Under the pieces are notes generated by a model. The model ran no database searches, was not told the DNA's origin, and was given only the letters and a program-made list of their open reading frames with translations. A stretch of DNA of 64,000 bases from Streptomyces aureus (lineage in GTDB: Bacteria; Actinomycetota; Actinomycetes; Streptomycetales; Streptomycetaceae): the NCBI RefSeq assembly GCF_000725495.1, contig NZ_JNZD01000004.1, positions 744,001 to 808,000 on the forward strand. Direction: 5' to 3'. Made by a program: the position numbers and the translations under genes. This document shows positions 25,827 through 33,862 of the stretch, one piece after another (position 1 is the stretch's first letter; every line of letters begins with the position of its first letter).

Positions 25827-26963
25827 TCAGCCGCCGTCCTTCGTCAGCCGGGGCACGTCCCAGTCGCGGGCCACGTCCTCGGTGTCGGCGCCCGGGAGCG
25901 CGGGACCGCTCCGGACCGCGGTGGGGGTGGCGGAGAAGCGCGGCGCGGGGGCGGGCTGCGTGATGCCGCCGTGGTCGACGAAGGTGCCCCGGGCGGCGAG
26001 GTGCGGGTGCGCCGGCGCCTCGTTCAGGGACAGGACCGGCGCCACACAGGCGTCGGTGCCCTCGAAGACGGCGGTCCACTCGCCGCGGGTACGGGTACGG
26101 AAGCGGTCGGCGACCGCCGCGCGCAGTTCCGCCCAGCGCGCCGGGTCCTTGTGGGCGGGGGCGAGCCCGGGGATGCCGAGCAGGCCGACGAACTCGTCGT
26201 AGAACCGCTGCTCGAGCGGGCCCACGGCCATGTACCGGCCGTCGGCGGTCTCGTAGGTCCCGTAGTACGGGCAGCCGCCGTCGAGGAGGTTGGCGGCGCG
26301 CCGGTCCTGCCAGCCGCCCGCGGCGATCATGCCGTGGATCATCGTCGAGAGGTGCGCAGTGCCGTCCACGATGGCGGCGTCCACGACCTGTCCGGCGCCG
26401 GTGGCGCGCGCGTGGTGCAGGGCGGCGAGGACGCCGACGACCAGATAGAGCGAACCGCCCGCGTAGTCGCCGAGGAGGTTCGCGGGGACCGCCGGCGGCC
26501 GGCCCGGCTCGCCGATCATCCCCAGGGTGCCGGTGATCGCGATGTACGCGACGTCGTGCCCGGCGCGCTGGGCGAGCGGGCCTTCCTGGCCCCAGCCGGT
26601 CATCCGGCCGTAGACGAGCGCGGGGTTGCGCCCGTGGCAGTCCTCGGGCCCCACGCCGAGCCGCTCGGCGACGCCGGGGCGGTACCCCTCGATCAGGATG
26701 TCCGCCCGTTCGGCCAGGTCGAGCACGCGGGAGGCGCCGTCCTCGGCCTTGAGGTCGATGATCACCGACCGCTTGTTCCGGTTGGTGACGTCGTGGGCCG
26801 GGTCGACGCCGAGCCCGGGGCCGCCGGGCCGGTCCACCCGCACGACGTCGGCTCCGAGATCGGCCAGCAGCATGGCGGCGAACGGGCCGGGACCGATGCC
26901 CGCCAGCTCGACCACGCGCACCCCGGCGAGGGGACCGTGCACTCGCGTTCCTGCCGCTGTCAT
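25827..26963 (-). CDS. CaiB/BaiF CoA-transferase (alpha-methylacyl-CoA racemase-like)
   Basis: Family III CoA transferase or racemase acting on carboxylic acid CoA thioesters. 378 residues. Landmarks: VRVVELAGIGPGPFAAMLLADLGADVVRV at the start, NRNKRSVIIDLK and ADILIEGYRPGV, and the LLGDYAGGSLYLVVGVLAAL segment that holds the catalytic aspartate. The GP(G)PFAAMLLADLGADV version and the pairing with an IVD/LCAD-like dehydrogenase fit alpha-methylacyl-CoA racemase, which prepares 2-methyl branched chains for beta-oxidation. First gene of the operon, with the promoter and 31-bp palindrome immediately upstream. The ATG at 26963 is used. The alternative start at 26999 would sit inside the palindrome. 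Confidence 0.88.
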   Translation of the reverse strand: MTAAGTRVHGPLAGVRVVELAGIGPGPFAAMLLADLGADVVRVDRPGGPGLGVDPAHDVTNRNKRSVIIDLKAEDGASRVLDLAERADILIEGYRPGVAERLGVGPEDCHGRNPALVYGRMTGWGQEGPLAQRAGHDVAYIAITGTLGMIGEPGRPPAVPANLLGDYAGGSLYLVVGVLAALHHARATGAGQVVDAAIVDGTAHLSTMIHGMIAAGGWQDRRAANLLDGGCPYYGTYETADGRYMAVGPLEQRFYDEFVGLLGIPGLAPAHKDPARWAELRAAVADRFRTRTRGEWTAVFEGTDACVAPVLSLNEAPAHPHLAARGTFVDHGGITQPAPAPRFSATPTAVRSGPALPGADTEDVARDWDVPRLTKDGG

Positions 26964-26979
26964 CAAGCCCCCAGCACTG

Positions 26980-27033
26980 TGACACCACTGATGTGACATC
27001 AGTGATGTTAAGAACGTGTTCCACTCGGGGCAA
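26980..27033 (-). promoter_or_regulatory. Promoter and 31-bp near-palindromic operator of the beta-oxidation operon
   Basis: The core ACTGATGT-G-ACATCAGT with one further matching pair at each end is a perfect 19-bp palindrome at 26986-27004. Extending to 15-base arms (26980-27010) gives 13 of 15 pairs. On the minus strand a promoter TTGCCC (27033-27028), 17 bases, TAACAT (27010-27005) places the -10 on the edge of the palindrome and the start of transcription inside it. That is ideal for repression. A GntR, TetR or similar dimer is the expected binder. The stretch 27034-27163 up to the YjbR gene shows nothing else. Confidence 0.75.
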
Positions 27034-27163
27034 GCCCCTGACGAGCAAGCGCTTAGTTAAATTCCGGCCTTGGGGACCGCTCGGGGCCGGTCCGAGGGAG
27101 TTCCGGGGCGGCTCGAACTCACGTTGCGGAAGGGTCGCGCTCAGGCCGGGACCCGTGGCGCGG

Positions 27164-27544
27164 TCAGCGGCCGTCCAGCTCCGCTATCAGCCTTTTGGGG
27201 GCTATCACGCGATAGCTCTCCTCGACCCAGTCGCACAGCAGCCCGGCCGCCGGGGCTCCCCGCTCCTCCAGGGGCACCCGCACCCATCCGGCCCTGCCCA
27301 GGCCGTACCCGGCGGGCTCCGCGCCGGGCGAGGTCAGCGCGTGGGCGTGGAGGGCCTCGTCCTTGAGCTTCACGGTGACGCCCATCGGGTGGCTGCCGTC
27401 GTCGAGGCCGAGGAACACGAAGACCTTGCCGTTGACCTTCGCGACGGTCTCGCCCCAGGGGAACTCCTCGGCGGCGCCTGGCAGCCCGAGCGCGAAGCCG
27501 CGCACCTTCTGCCACTTTTTCAGCGCGTTTTGCGACACGGCCAC
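27164..27544 (-). CDS. MmcQ/YjbR-family protein
   Basis: 126-residue small cytoplasmic protein with the CyaY-like YjbR fold (GLPGAAEEFPWGETVAKVNGKVFVFL at the start, VPLEERGAPAAGLLCDWVEESYRVIAPKRL at the end). The family is linked to DNA binding in some annotations, but no function is established. GTG start at 27544 is strongly supported by GGAGG 5 bases upstream. It lies upstream of and in the same orientation as the fad operon but separated by the operon promoter. Divergent from the reductase gene at 27688. Confidence 0.85.
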   Translation of the reverse strand: MAVSQNALKKWQKVRGFALGLPGAAEEFPWGETVAKVNGKVFVFLGLDDGSHPMGVTVKLKDEALHAHALTSPGAEPAGYGLGRAGWVRVPLEERGAPAAGLLCDWVEESYRVIAPKRLIAELDGR

Positions 27545-27687
27545 GGCTGCCTCCGGCCTGTTCGTGCGACCTCGTCGTCCGACTGTTCGTACCTCACGCT
27601 AGCCTCAGCCACCGACAACGGCGCTTCGCGCACGACGTGGCGCGGACCGCACGTTCGAGCGCAGCCCACACAGGGGTGGAGGGTGTC

Positions 27688-28860
27688 ATGAGCAGGCTTA
27701 ACGAGCCGGACCGCCCGTACGACGTCGTGCTCTTCGGGGCCACGGGGTTCGTCGGGGAGCTCACCGCGGAATATCTGGCGGCTCACGCGCCCGAGGGACT
27801 GCGGTGGGCGATCGCCGGACGCAGCGCCGAGAGACTGGAGCGGCTGCGCGAGCGGCTCGGCGGCGCGCCCGGTGTGCTGCGGGCCGACGTGAAAGACCCG
27901 GACTCGGTGCGCGAGCTCGCGCTCCAGGCGCGCGTGGTGGCCTCGACCGTGGGGCCGTACATCACGTACGGGGAGGACCTGGTGGCCGCCTGCGCGGACG
28001 CCGGTACCGACTATCTGGACCTGACGGGCGAGCCCGAGTTCGTGGACCTGATGTACGTGCGGCACGACGCACGCGCGCGGGAGACCGGCGCGCGGCTCGT
28101 GCACGCCTGCGGCTTCGACTCCGTCCCGCACGACCTGGGCGCCTACTTCACCGTGCAGCAGCTCCCGGAGGACGTGCCGCTGCGGGTCGAGGGGTTCGTC
28201 CGCTCCCAGGCGATGTTCTCGGGCGGGACGTTCGCCTCGGCGCTGAACCAGTTCGCGCGCGGCCGGCACATGCTGGCCGCGGCACGCGAGCGCCGGTACC
28301 ACGAGCCGCGCCTGATGGGGCGGCGGGTCGAGGCCCCGCTGGGGGCGCCCCGGTTCGCCAAGGAGGTCGGGGCCTGGGCCCTGCCGCTGCCCACGATCGA
28401 CGCCCAGGTGGTGCAGCGCTCGGCGCGCGCCCTGGCGCGGTACGGGCCGGACTTCCGCTACCGCCACTACGCGGCCGTCGAGACGCTGCCCGTCGCCCTG
28501 GGCGGAGTCGCCGGGGTGAGCGCGCTGTTCGCCGCCGCCCAGCTGCCGCCCGCGCGGCGCTGGCTGTCGGACCGGATCAAGCCGGGCGAGGGACCGAGCG
28601 CGGAGCGCCGGGCGAAGAGCTGGTTCTCGGTGCGCTTCGTGGGCGAGGGCGGCGGCCGGCGCGTCTACACCGAGGTCTCGGGCGGCGACCCCGGCTACGG
28701 CGAGACGGCGAAGATGCTCGCGGAGTCCGCGCTGTCCCTGGCCCTGGACGACCTGCCGAAGACGTCCGGCCAGGTCACGCCCGCGGTGGCGATGGGCGAC
28801 GCGCTGCTGGAACGGCTCCGCGCGGCGGGGATCACGTTCCGGGTGGCGGCCGTGCGGTAG
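27688..28860 (+). CDS. Saccharopine-dehydrogenase-like reductase (trans-acting enoyl reductase family)
   Basis: 390-residue NAD(P)-binding protein. The Rossmann motif VVLFGATGFVGELTAEYL opens it. The family segments VVASTVGPYITYGEDLVAACADAGTDYLDLTGE and HACGFDSVPHDLGAYF follow. A weakly hydrophobic stretch around residues 270-290 (VALGGVAGVSALFAAAQL) may contact membrane. Mycobacterial relatives act as trans-acting enoyl reductases in phthiocerol or glycolipid synthesis. No polyketide genes are nearby here, so a role in lipid reduction is only an inference. Start ATG with GGAGGG at ideal spacing. The two copies of GACTGCCGTCCGG just after the stop lead into a minisatellite. Confidence 0.85.
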   Translation: MSRLNEPDRPYDVVLFGATGFVGELTAEYLAAHAPEGLRWAIAGRSAERLERLRERLGGAPGVLRADVKDPDSVRELALQARVVASTVGPYITYGEDLVAACADAGTDYLDLTGEPEFVDLMYVRHDARARETGARLVHACGFDSVPHDLGAYFTVQQLPEDVPLRVEGFVRSQAMFSGGTFASALNQFARGRHMLAAARERRYHEPRLMGRRVEAPLGAPRFAKEVGAWALPLPTIDAQVVQRSARALARYGPDFRYRHYAAVETLPVALGGVAGVSALFAAAQLPPARRWLSDRIKPGEGPSAERRAKSWFSVRFVGEGGGRRVYTEVSGGDPGYGETAKMLAESALSLALDDLPKTSGQVTPAVAMGDALLERLRAAGITFRVAAVR

Positions 28861-28970
28861 GACTGCCGTCCGGTTCGCGGCCTGCGGGGCGCCGGGACCG
28901 GCGTCCGGGCCGGGACTGCCGTCCGGATCAAGGAAGTTGGACGTGGGAACGCCCGCCGCCGAGTGTGGCC

Positions 28971-29300
28971 GCGGGCGACCTCGGCGGCCGGGTGTGCTCT
29001 TGGACGATCTCGGCGGCCTGGAGTGCCCTTGGGCCATCTCGGCAGCCTGGTGTGCCCTTGGGCGACCTCGGATACCTTGGCGGCCCGGTCAGGCGTGGGC
29101 GACCTCGGCGGCCGGGTGTGCCTGGGGCGAACTTGGCGGTCGGGTGTGCCTGAGGCGACCTCGTCGGCCTAATGTGCCCCGGGGCGAACTTGGCGACCCC
29201 GGCGGCCCGGTCAGCGCGGGTGACCCCGGCGGCCCGGTCGACGCGGCGGCCCGGTGAGTGTGGGCGGCCCCGGCGGCCCGGTGTGCCCGTGGGCGTCGGG
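28971..29300. repeat. Degenerate 29-bp-class minisatellite
   Basis: About eleven units of 28-37 bp share the pattern GCGACCTCGGCGGCCGG followed by TGTGCCCTTGG or a variant. The clearest begin near 28974, 29003, 29033, 29062, 29099, 29127 and 29155. Several late units carry GGCGGCCCGGTCAG inserts. Because the unit is mostly not a multiple of three, frames open and close along it and I see no real protein. It fills most of the 495-bp gap 28861-29355. Confidence 0.8.
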
Positions 29301-29355
29301 CCGCCGATCGGGCGGGTCCGGCTTCGTCGGGCGGGTCAGGCGGCGCAGGCCGTCC

Positions 29356-29502
29356 TTACGACGCCCAGGTGATCACCGTGTAGATCATCCCACCGGTCCA
29401 GGCGAGACCGGCCGAGAACGCGAGGACCAGGGCGGTCGTCACCGCGCGCCCTGCGGACCGGGCGGGTTCGGCGGAGGGCTCCGGGGCCCGGTACGTCGTC
29501 AT
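29356..29502 (-). CDS. Small single-pass membrane protein, 48 residues
   Basis: Short gene easily missed. The product starts MTTYRAPEPSAEPARSAG, a hydrophilic proline-rich head, then has one membrane segment, VTTALVLAFSAGLAWTGG, and a short polar tail ending TVITWAS. Third positions are almost all G or C in this frame. It resembles the many tiny conserved Streptomyces membrane proteins, but I cannot name a family. Initiation is at ATG 29502 with only a weak AGG about 10 bases upstream. It lies between the minisatellite and endonuclease V, in the same orientation as the latter and about 113 bp downstream of its stop. Confidence 0.6.
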   Translation of the reverse strand: MTTYRAPEPSAEPARSAGRAVTTALVLAFSAGLAWTGGMIYTVITWAS

Positions 29503-29615
29503 GCGGCCAGCCTGCCGCCGCCGCCCCGGCCGTACATCCGTACGCGTACTCAGAGTCCGTACTCATGTACGCGCGGCAGCGCTGCCAGGAGGACGAGGGC
29601 CGGCCGCCGCCGGGA

Positions 29616-30305
29616 TCAGGCCGTCGCCCGGCGGAGCGCCTCTCTGCACAGGGCGTCCGCCCGGCGGGTGGATTCCGGCAGGCGGTACTTCGGGGTGAGC
29701 GCGAGGGTGTGGGCGCAGGCGTTGTCGAGGTCCACGCGGTGTCCGACGGACACGAACACGGGCTTGATCCCGTCCTGCGTGCGCAGCGCGCGGCCCACCT
29801 CGTCCGTGCCCGCGAGCAGCGGTGACGCGCTGCCGCGCCGGGCGCCCGGCTCCTCGTAGGAGAAGGTGAAGGGGCTCTTGGCGACCCCGATCGTGGGGAG
29901 GCCGGTGAGGACGCCGAGGTGGCTGGCGAGGCCGAACCGGCGCGGGTGGGCGAGCCCGTAGCCGTCGCAGACGACCAGTCCGGGCGGGCAGGGCAGGGCG
30001 TCGAGCGCGGCCATGACGGTCGGGATCTCGCGGAAGGCGAGCAGCCCGGGAACGTACGGGAAGGAGACGCGGCCGACGGCGGTGGCCTCCGCCACGACCT
30101 CGTTGGTCGCCGCGTCGAGGACGACGGCCGCCGCGACGACGACGTCGCGCTCGTCGTCGTAGGCGACGTCGACACCCGTCACCCGGCCGGTGCCGGGCGG
30201 CGGACCCGGCTCGTCGAGCACCACCCGCTCGCGCAACTCGTCCTGCACGGAAAGGGCTTGTTCCTCGGTGGCGGGCCAGCCCGCGGGGATCCTCACGGTC
30301 GTCAT
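29616..30305 (-). CDS. nfi: Endonuclease V
   Basis: Cleaves DNA (or RNA) 3' to deoxyinosine or inosine to start repair of deaminated adenine. 229 residues, normal length. Metal-binding acidic residues are visible in VTGVDVAYD, LLAFREIP and VVCDGYG. The PYVPG wedge motif is present as FPYVPGLLAFRE, and the conserved HPRRFGLASHLG and TIGVAKS follow. The ATG at 30305 is used. The ORF extends upstream without family similarity. Stand-alone gene. Confidence 0.93.
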   Translation of the reverse strand: MTTVRIPAGWPATEEQALSVQDELRERVVLDEPGPPPGTGRVTGVDVAYDDERDVVVAAAVVLDAATNEVVAEATAVGRVSFPYVPGLLAFREIPTVMAALDALPCPPGLVVCDGYGLAHPRRFGLASHLGVLTGLPTIGVAKSPFTFSYEEPGARRGSASPLLAGTDEVGRALRTQDGIKPVFVSVGHRVDLDNACAHTLALTPKYRLPESTRRADALCREALRRATA

Positions 30306-30610
30306 GATGGGAACGAGCCTACGGGCGACGCCTCGGCCGGAGCCGCGTGGGGCGGTCCGCACGGGCCGTAGGGGCGCCTCGTACGGGCCGGGGGCCGCCT
30401 CGCGCGGACCACGGCGGGCGCCTCGCACCGGGCCGCACGACGCGTCCCGCACCGGCAAGGCACGGCGGACTCGTGCCGGCCTGCCTCCGGGGCGGTCCCC
30501 GGAGTTCACGCCCAACCGACCCAACCGACCCTCGGAGCAAGGCACTTGCGGCACCGCGGCCGCCGGGCCGGGCCCGTGGGGTACGGGCCGGCCCGGGTAA
30601 GCTCGTGATC
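30306..30610. other. Divergent intergenic region with decayed repeats
   Basis: 305 bases between endonuclease V and the YciI gene. Bases 30320-30450 contain three or four loose copies of a GGGCGCCTCGYACGGGCCG-like element on the plus strand. No gene, promoter or RNA is recognisable. Confidence 0.4.
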
Positions 30611-30907
30611 ATGTTCGTACTGGAGCTGTCCTACACCGCGCCGCTCGAAGCCGTCGACGCCGTTCTGGAGGCCCATGTCGCCTGGCTGGACGAGCAGTAC
30701 GCGGCCGGGACCTTCCTCGCCTCGGGCCGTAAGAACCCCCGCGACGGCGGTGTGATCCTCGCCGTCGCCCGGGACCGGGCGACGATCGAGGAGATCGCCG
30801 CGGGCGATCCGTTCGTCACGGCGGGCGTGTGCGCTTACCGCGTCACCGAGTTCGTGGCGACGAAGACGGCACCGGATCTCGACCGCTACCGCGAGACCCT
30901 CGGCTGA
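30611..30907 (+). CDS. YciI-family protein
   Basis: 98-residue dimeric alpha+beta barrel protein of the ferredoxin-like YciI/muconolactone-isomerase type. It starts MFVLELSYTAPLEAVD, has the conserved H-x2-WLD segment (EAHVAWLDEQYAAGTFLASGRKNPRDGG) with the histidine and aspartate pair of the family, and ends with a DPFVTAGVCAYRVTEF strand. Some relatives degrade or dehalogenate small aromatics. This one is uncharacterised. ATG preceded by AAGCTCGTGATC, a poor ribosome site. Confidence 0.88.
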   Translation: MFVLELSYTAPLEAVDAVLEAHVAWLDEQYAAGTFLASGRKNPRDGGVILAVARDRATIEEIAAGDPFVTAGVCAYRVTEFVATKTAPDLDRYRETLG

Positions 30908-31006
30908 CTCCGTTCGCCGCTCCAGGGCCCCGGGTCGGCACGGCCTCGAGCCGACGCGGCCCGAGCCCACGCGGCCCCGGGCCGACGCCGGGGGACCCGG
31001 TCCGGC

Positions 31007-32107
31007 TCAGCGCTCCAGCCGGGCGATCCGCCCCTTCTCGCCGGCGGCCCAGCAGCCCAGGTCCGGGGTGCAGTCCACGGTGTCGAACGAGCCGGTGTCC
31101 AAGCCGCGCCAGGTGCGGCCGCCGTCGGTCGTCAGATCGGTGCCGGTCGGGCCGACCGCGAGGGCGGAGCCGCGGCTGTGGGGCAGCCAGGTGACACCGG
31201 AACGGTAGGCGGGCGGGGGCCGGTCCGCGGCGGTCCAGGTGCGTCCGCCGTCGGGGGTGGTCGCCGCCGCCTGCGGTGACGCCTGGTCGGCGCGGTAGTC
31301 GCCGCCCACGGCGAGTCCATGGGCCCGGTCGCGGAAGGCGAGGGCGAAGACACCGCGGGCCGGGTCGCCGGCGGGGACCGGTGTGTCTGCGGCGGTCCAG
31401 GTCAGACCCCGGTCGGCGGAGTGCAGCACGCGCGCGGTCGCGCCCCCTCCCGTGGCCAGCCACACGTCACGGGGTCCCGCGCCGACCAGGCACTGGCCGC
31501 TCGCGGCGAAGCCCGCCTCGCCGTCCTGGGCGGCGGGCATCCCGTCGGCGGGCAGCACCTTCCAGGATCGGCCGCCGTCGCTCGTCGACAGGATGCGGAA
31601 CCTGCCGTCCACCGGGTCGCTCACCGCCAGGCCGTGCCGACGGTCGAGGAAGGTCAGGCAGTCGTAGAAGGCCCGGGCGTCGGTGTTGCGGAACGACTCG
31701 GTCCAGGTGCTGCCGCCGTCCTCGGTCCGGTAGACGCGGGACGCCTCGCCCTCGCCGATGGCCAGGACCACCGCGCGCCGCGCGTCGAACGCCTCGACGT
31801 CACGGAACTCCAGATCTCCGGCGCCGGGCGGCGACACGTTCCGCCAGTGCGCGCCGCCGTCGACGGTGCGCAGCACGGTGCCCTTCGAACCGGCCACCCA
31901 GGCGGTGTCCCGGCTGACCGCCGACAGTCCCCGGAAGCGCGCGTCCGTGCCGCTGTCCTTCAGCGCCCAGTGCGGGGTCCGTGCCGTGTCCTGTGCCGGC
32001 GCCGCCACCGCGGGCGCGGCCACCACGAGTGCCGCCGCGAGTGCGGCCGCCGCCGGTCCCACGCCGATCGTCCGGCCCGTGCGTCTCGTCTTCCCCAAGG
32101 CCCTCAT
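31007..32107 (-). CDS. Secreted BNR/Asp-box beta-propeller protein (YCF48/sialidase-like)
   Basis: 366-residue exported protein with a signal peptide (Arg-rich start, AAAALAAALVVAAPAVAAPA, cleavage near residue 37). It folds as a six- or seven-bladed propeller with at least six Asp-boxes: TVDGGAHW, TEDGGSTW, TSDGGRSW, SADRGLTW, TPDGGRTW and TTDGGRTW at roughly 45-residue spacing. It resembles the photosystem-assembly YCF48/'oxidoreductase' annotations common in Streptomyces. Nothing in the sequence shows enzymatic residues, so binding or scaffold function is most likely. ATG 32107. Divergent from ssgD across a repeat-bearing gap. Confidence 0.85.
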   Translation of the reverse strand: MRALGKTRRTGRTIGVGPAAAALAAALVVAAPAVAAPAQDTARTPHWALKDSGTDARFRGLSAVSRDTAWVAGSKGTVLRTVDGGAHWRNVSPPGAGDLEFRDVEAFDARRAVVLAIGEGEASRVYRTEDGGSTWTESFRNTDARAFYDCLTFLDRRHGLAVSDPVDGRFRILSTSDGGRSWKVLPADGMPAAQDGEAGFAASGQCLVGAGPRDVWLATGGGATARVLHSADRGLTWTAADTPVPAGDPARGVFALAFRDRAHGLAVGGDYRADQASPQAAATTPDGGRTWTAADRPPPAYRSGVTWLPHSRGSALAVGPTGTDLTTDGGRTWRGLDTGSFDTVDCTPDLGCWAAGEKGRIARLER

Positions 32108-32132
32108 GGCGGGGGAAGCTAGTGCACCGCCC

Positions 32133-32260
32133 CCACGGCGTCCAGATGGCCTCCGTGCCCCACCGGGTCCGGCCGGCCTCCCCGGCCGCCGTGTCCGGAC
32201 GGCCTCCGTGCTCCACGGCGTCCGGATGGCCGTCGTCCCCCGTTGGTGTCCATATGACGG
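32133..32260. repeat. Imperfect ~27-bp tandem repeats
   Basis: Five decayed units, the first reading CCACGGCGTCCAGATGGCC, begin near 32133, 32160, 32186, 32213 and 32239. They sit just upstream of the BNR gene start on its 5' side. The unit is close to 9 codons and opens short frames on both strands, but there is no ribosome site and no conserved protein. Confidence 0.65.
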
Positions 32261-32371
32261 TCGGCGGGAACCTCGGGGGCCGCCCGGATGTCCTCATCGG
32301 TGTCGGGCGAGTGCGGAACGGAAAAGGATCACCAGGACCGGAGAAAGTTGATCTACCGGTGCATGGCCTCG

Positions 32372-32385
32372 GTGACAGAGGTCAC
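32372..32385. promoter_or_regulatory. Inverted repeat upstream of ssgD
   Basis: GTGAC-AGAG-GTCAC, 5-bp arms, lies 100 bp before the ssgD start in the 377-bp gap 32108-32484. A dimeric regulator site is possible. The downstream stretch TCAATTGACC (32427-32436) is the least GC-rich part of the leader. Confidence 0.3.
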
Positions 32386-32484
32386 TCGGCTCAGAGGTGC
32401 ACGCGCCGGGTCTTTCTTCCGTCTCTTCAATTGACCGGCTTCATCCGCCCGGAGTTCGTCCAGCCGTCACAAGGGAGCAAGGCG

Positions 32485-32901
32485 TTGTCCACCGTCATCG
32501 AGCAGCCCGTTGAGGCCCGCCTCGTCGCCGCCGCGCCGCGGATGCCGAGCATTCCGGCCACGCTCCACTACGACCGGACCGACCCGTTCGCCGTCCGCAT
32601 GACCTTCCCCGCACCCGCCACGCTCGAGGGCGTCGAGGTCTGCTGGACCTTCGCCCGCGAACTGCTCGTGTCGGGCCTCGAGGACCCGGTGGGCCAGGGT
32701 GACGTGCGGGTGCGGCCCTACGGGTTCGACCGCACCGTGCTGGAGTTCCACGCCCCCGAGGGCACCGCCGTGGTCCACGTGCGCTCGGGCGAGGTGCGGA
32801 ACTTCCTCGGGCAGACCATCGATCTGGTTCCCCTCGGTCTGGAGCACCTCCAGGTGGACCTGGACCACGATCTGGCGGAGCTCATGCGGGGCACCTGCTG
32901 A
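32485..32901 (+). CDS. ssgD: SsgA-like sporulation/cell-division protein (SsgD)
   Basis: 138-residue cytoplasmic SALP, a family unique to morphologically complex actinomycetes that guides septation, peptidoglycan remodelling and spore-wall assembly. The protein shows the conserved family core: PSIPATLHYDRTDPFAVRMTF, VCWTFARELLVSGL, GDVRVRP and EFHAPEGTAVVHV. Start is TTG at 32485 with AAGGGAG 7 bases upstream. A TTG fits better than any ATG in frame. I name it ssgD from overall sequence resemblance and because the surrounding gene order recalls the S. coelicolor ssgD region. Another SALP cannot be excluded without alignment. Convergent with the PEP-mutase-like gene, with 15 bases between stops. 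Confidence 0.85.
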   Translation: MSTVIEQPVEARLVAAAPRMPSIPATLHYDRTDPFAVRMTFPAPATLEGVEVCWTFARELLVSGLEDPVGQGDVRVRPYGFDRTVLEFHAPEGTAVVHVRSGEVRNFLGQTIDLVPLGLEHLQVDLDHDLAELMRGTC

Positions 32902-32916
32902 CACGACGGATTCCGG

Positions 32917-33753
32917 TCAGCCGGCGCGCCCCATCAGGGCGTTCAGTCCGGCGTAGTCGAACCCGCCGGTCAGGGTCTCGTAGGTCCCCGTGTCCAGCAG
33001 CTCCCGCGCGGCACGCCGGACCAGGCCGTGAGCGGCCGCCGCGATGCTCGAACCGGCGCTGATCCGGGCGACGCCGAGCGCGGCCAGTTCACCGACGGAC
33101 GGCGCTCCGGGGCCCACCAGGACGTTGAGGGGACCGTCGATGCCTTCGACGAGCGCCTTCACGGTCGTGGGATCGGTCACTCCGGGGACGAACACGCCGT
33201 CCGCGCCCGCCGCCAGGAACGCGGCGGCCCGCTCCAGGGTCTCCTCCACCCCGCCCGCGCCGCGCAGGAAGGTGTCGATGCGCGCGTTGACGAACAGCGG
33301 CACTCCGGCCGCGTCGGCCGCGGCCCGGGCCCCCGCGACGCGCTCCGCCTGCTCCGCCACCGGGCGCAGCGGCCCGACCCCCTCCCCGTAGAGGGCGTCC
33401 TCGAGGTTCACACCCACCGCTCCCGCCGCGAGCACCGCGCGAACGGTGTCTCCCACGCCCGCGGCGTCGGACGCGTACCCGTTCTCGATGTCCGCGCTGA
33501 CCGGCACCCGGACCACGGCGGTGATCCGCGCGACGGCCGCGAGGGCGTCGTCCCGCTCCAGCCGGTCCCCGTCCGCCACGCCCTGGGCCCAGGCGAGGCC
33601 GGCGCTGGTCGTCGCCACGGCCGGTGCGCCGGCGTCTTCGACGATCCGGGCGGTCACCGCGTCCCAGGCGTTCGCCAGGACGAGGGGACGGCCGGGGACG
33701 TGCAGGGCGCGGAGGGCGAGTGCGGAGGCGCGGAGGCGTTCGGTGTCGGTCAT
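32917..33753 (-). CDS. Isocitrate lyase / PEP mutase family protein
   Basis: 278-residue TIM-barrel enzyme of the superfamily that forms or breaks C-C or P-C bonds next to a carboxylate (2-methylisocitrate lyase, oxaloacetate decarboxylase, PEP mutase, carboxyPEP mutase). Seen: LVLANAWDAVTARIVEDAG at the start, the metal-binding VSADIENGYASD, VNLEDALYGEGVGPL and VNARIDTFLRG. The KKCGH loop of true isocitrate lyase is absent, so it is one of the small members whose substrate is unknown. ATG 33753. The gene is isolated between ssgD and the GPP34 gene. Confidence 0.87.
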   Translation of the reverse strand: MTDTERLRASALALRALHVPGRPLVLANAWDAVTARIVEDAGAPAVATTSAGLAWAQGVADGDRLERDDALAAVARITAVVRVPVSADIENGYASDAAGVGDTVRAVLAAGAVGVNLEDALYGEGVGPLRPVAEQAERVAGARAAADAAGVPLFVNARIDTFLRGAGGVEETLERAAAFLAAGADGVFVPGVTDPTTVKALVEGIDGPLNVLVGPGAPSVGELAALGVARISAGSSIAAAAHGLVRRAARELLDTGTYETLTGGFDYAGLNALMGRAG

Positions 33754-33862
33754 GACGCCCACCCAAACACGGCCCGGCACGCACGGCTGGCAGGAAACCG
33801 ACATGTACGTGAGGCCGCGTCACCTGACCGCGGGCCGCGGCGGAACAGATCGCCGCGGCCGG

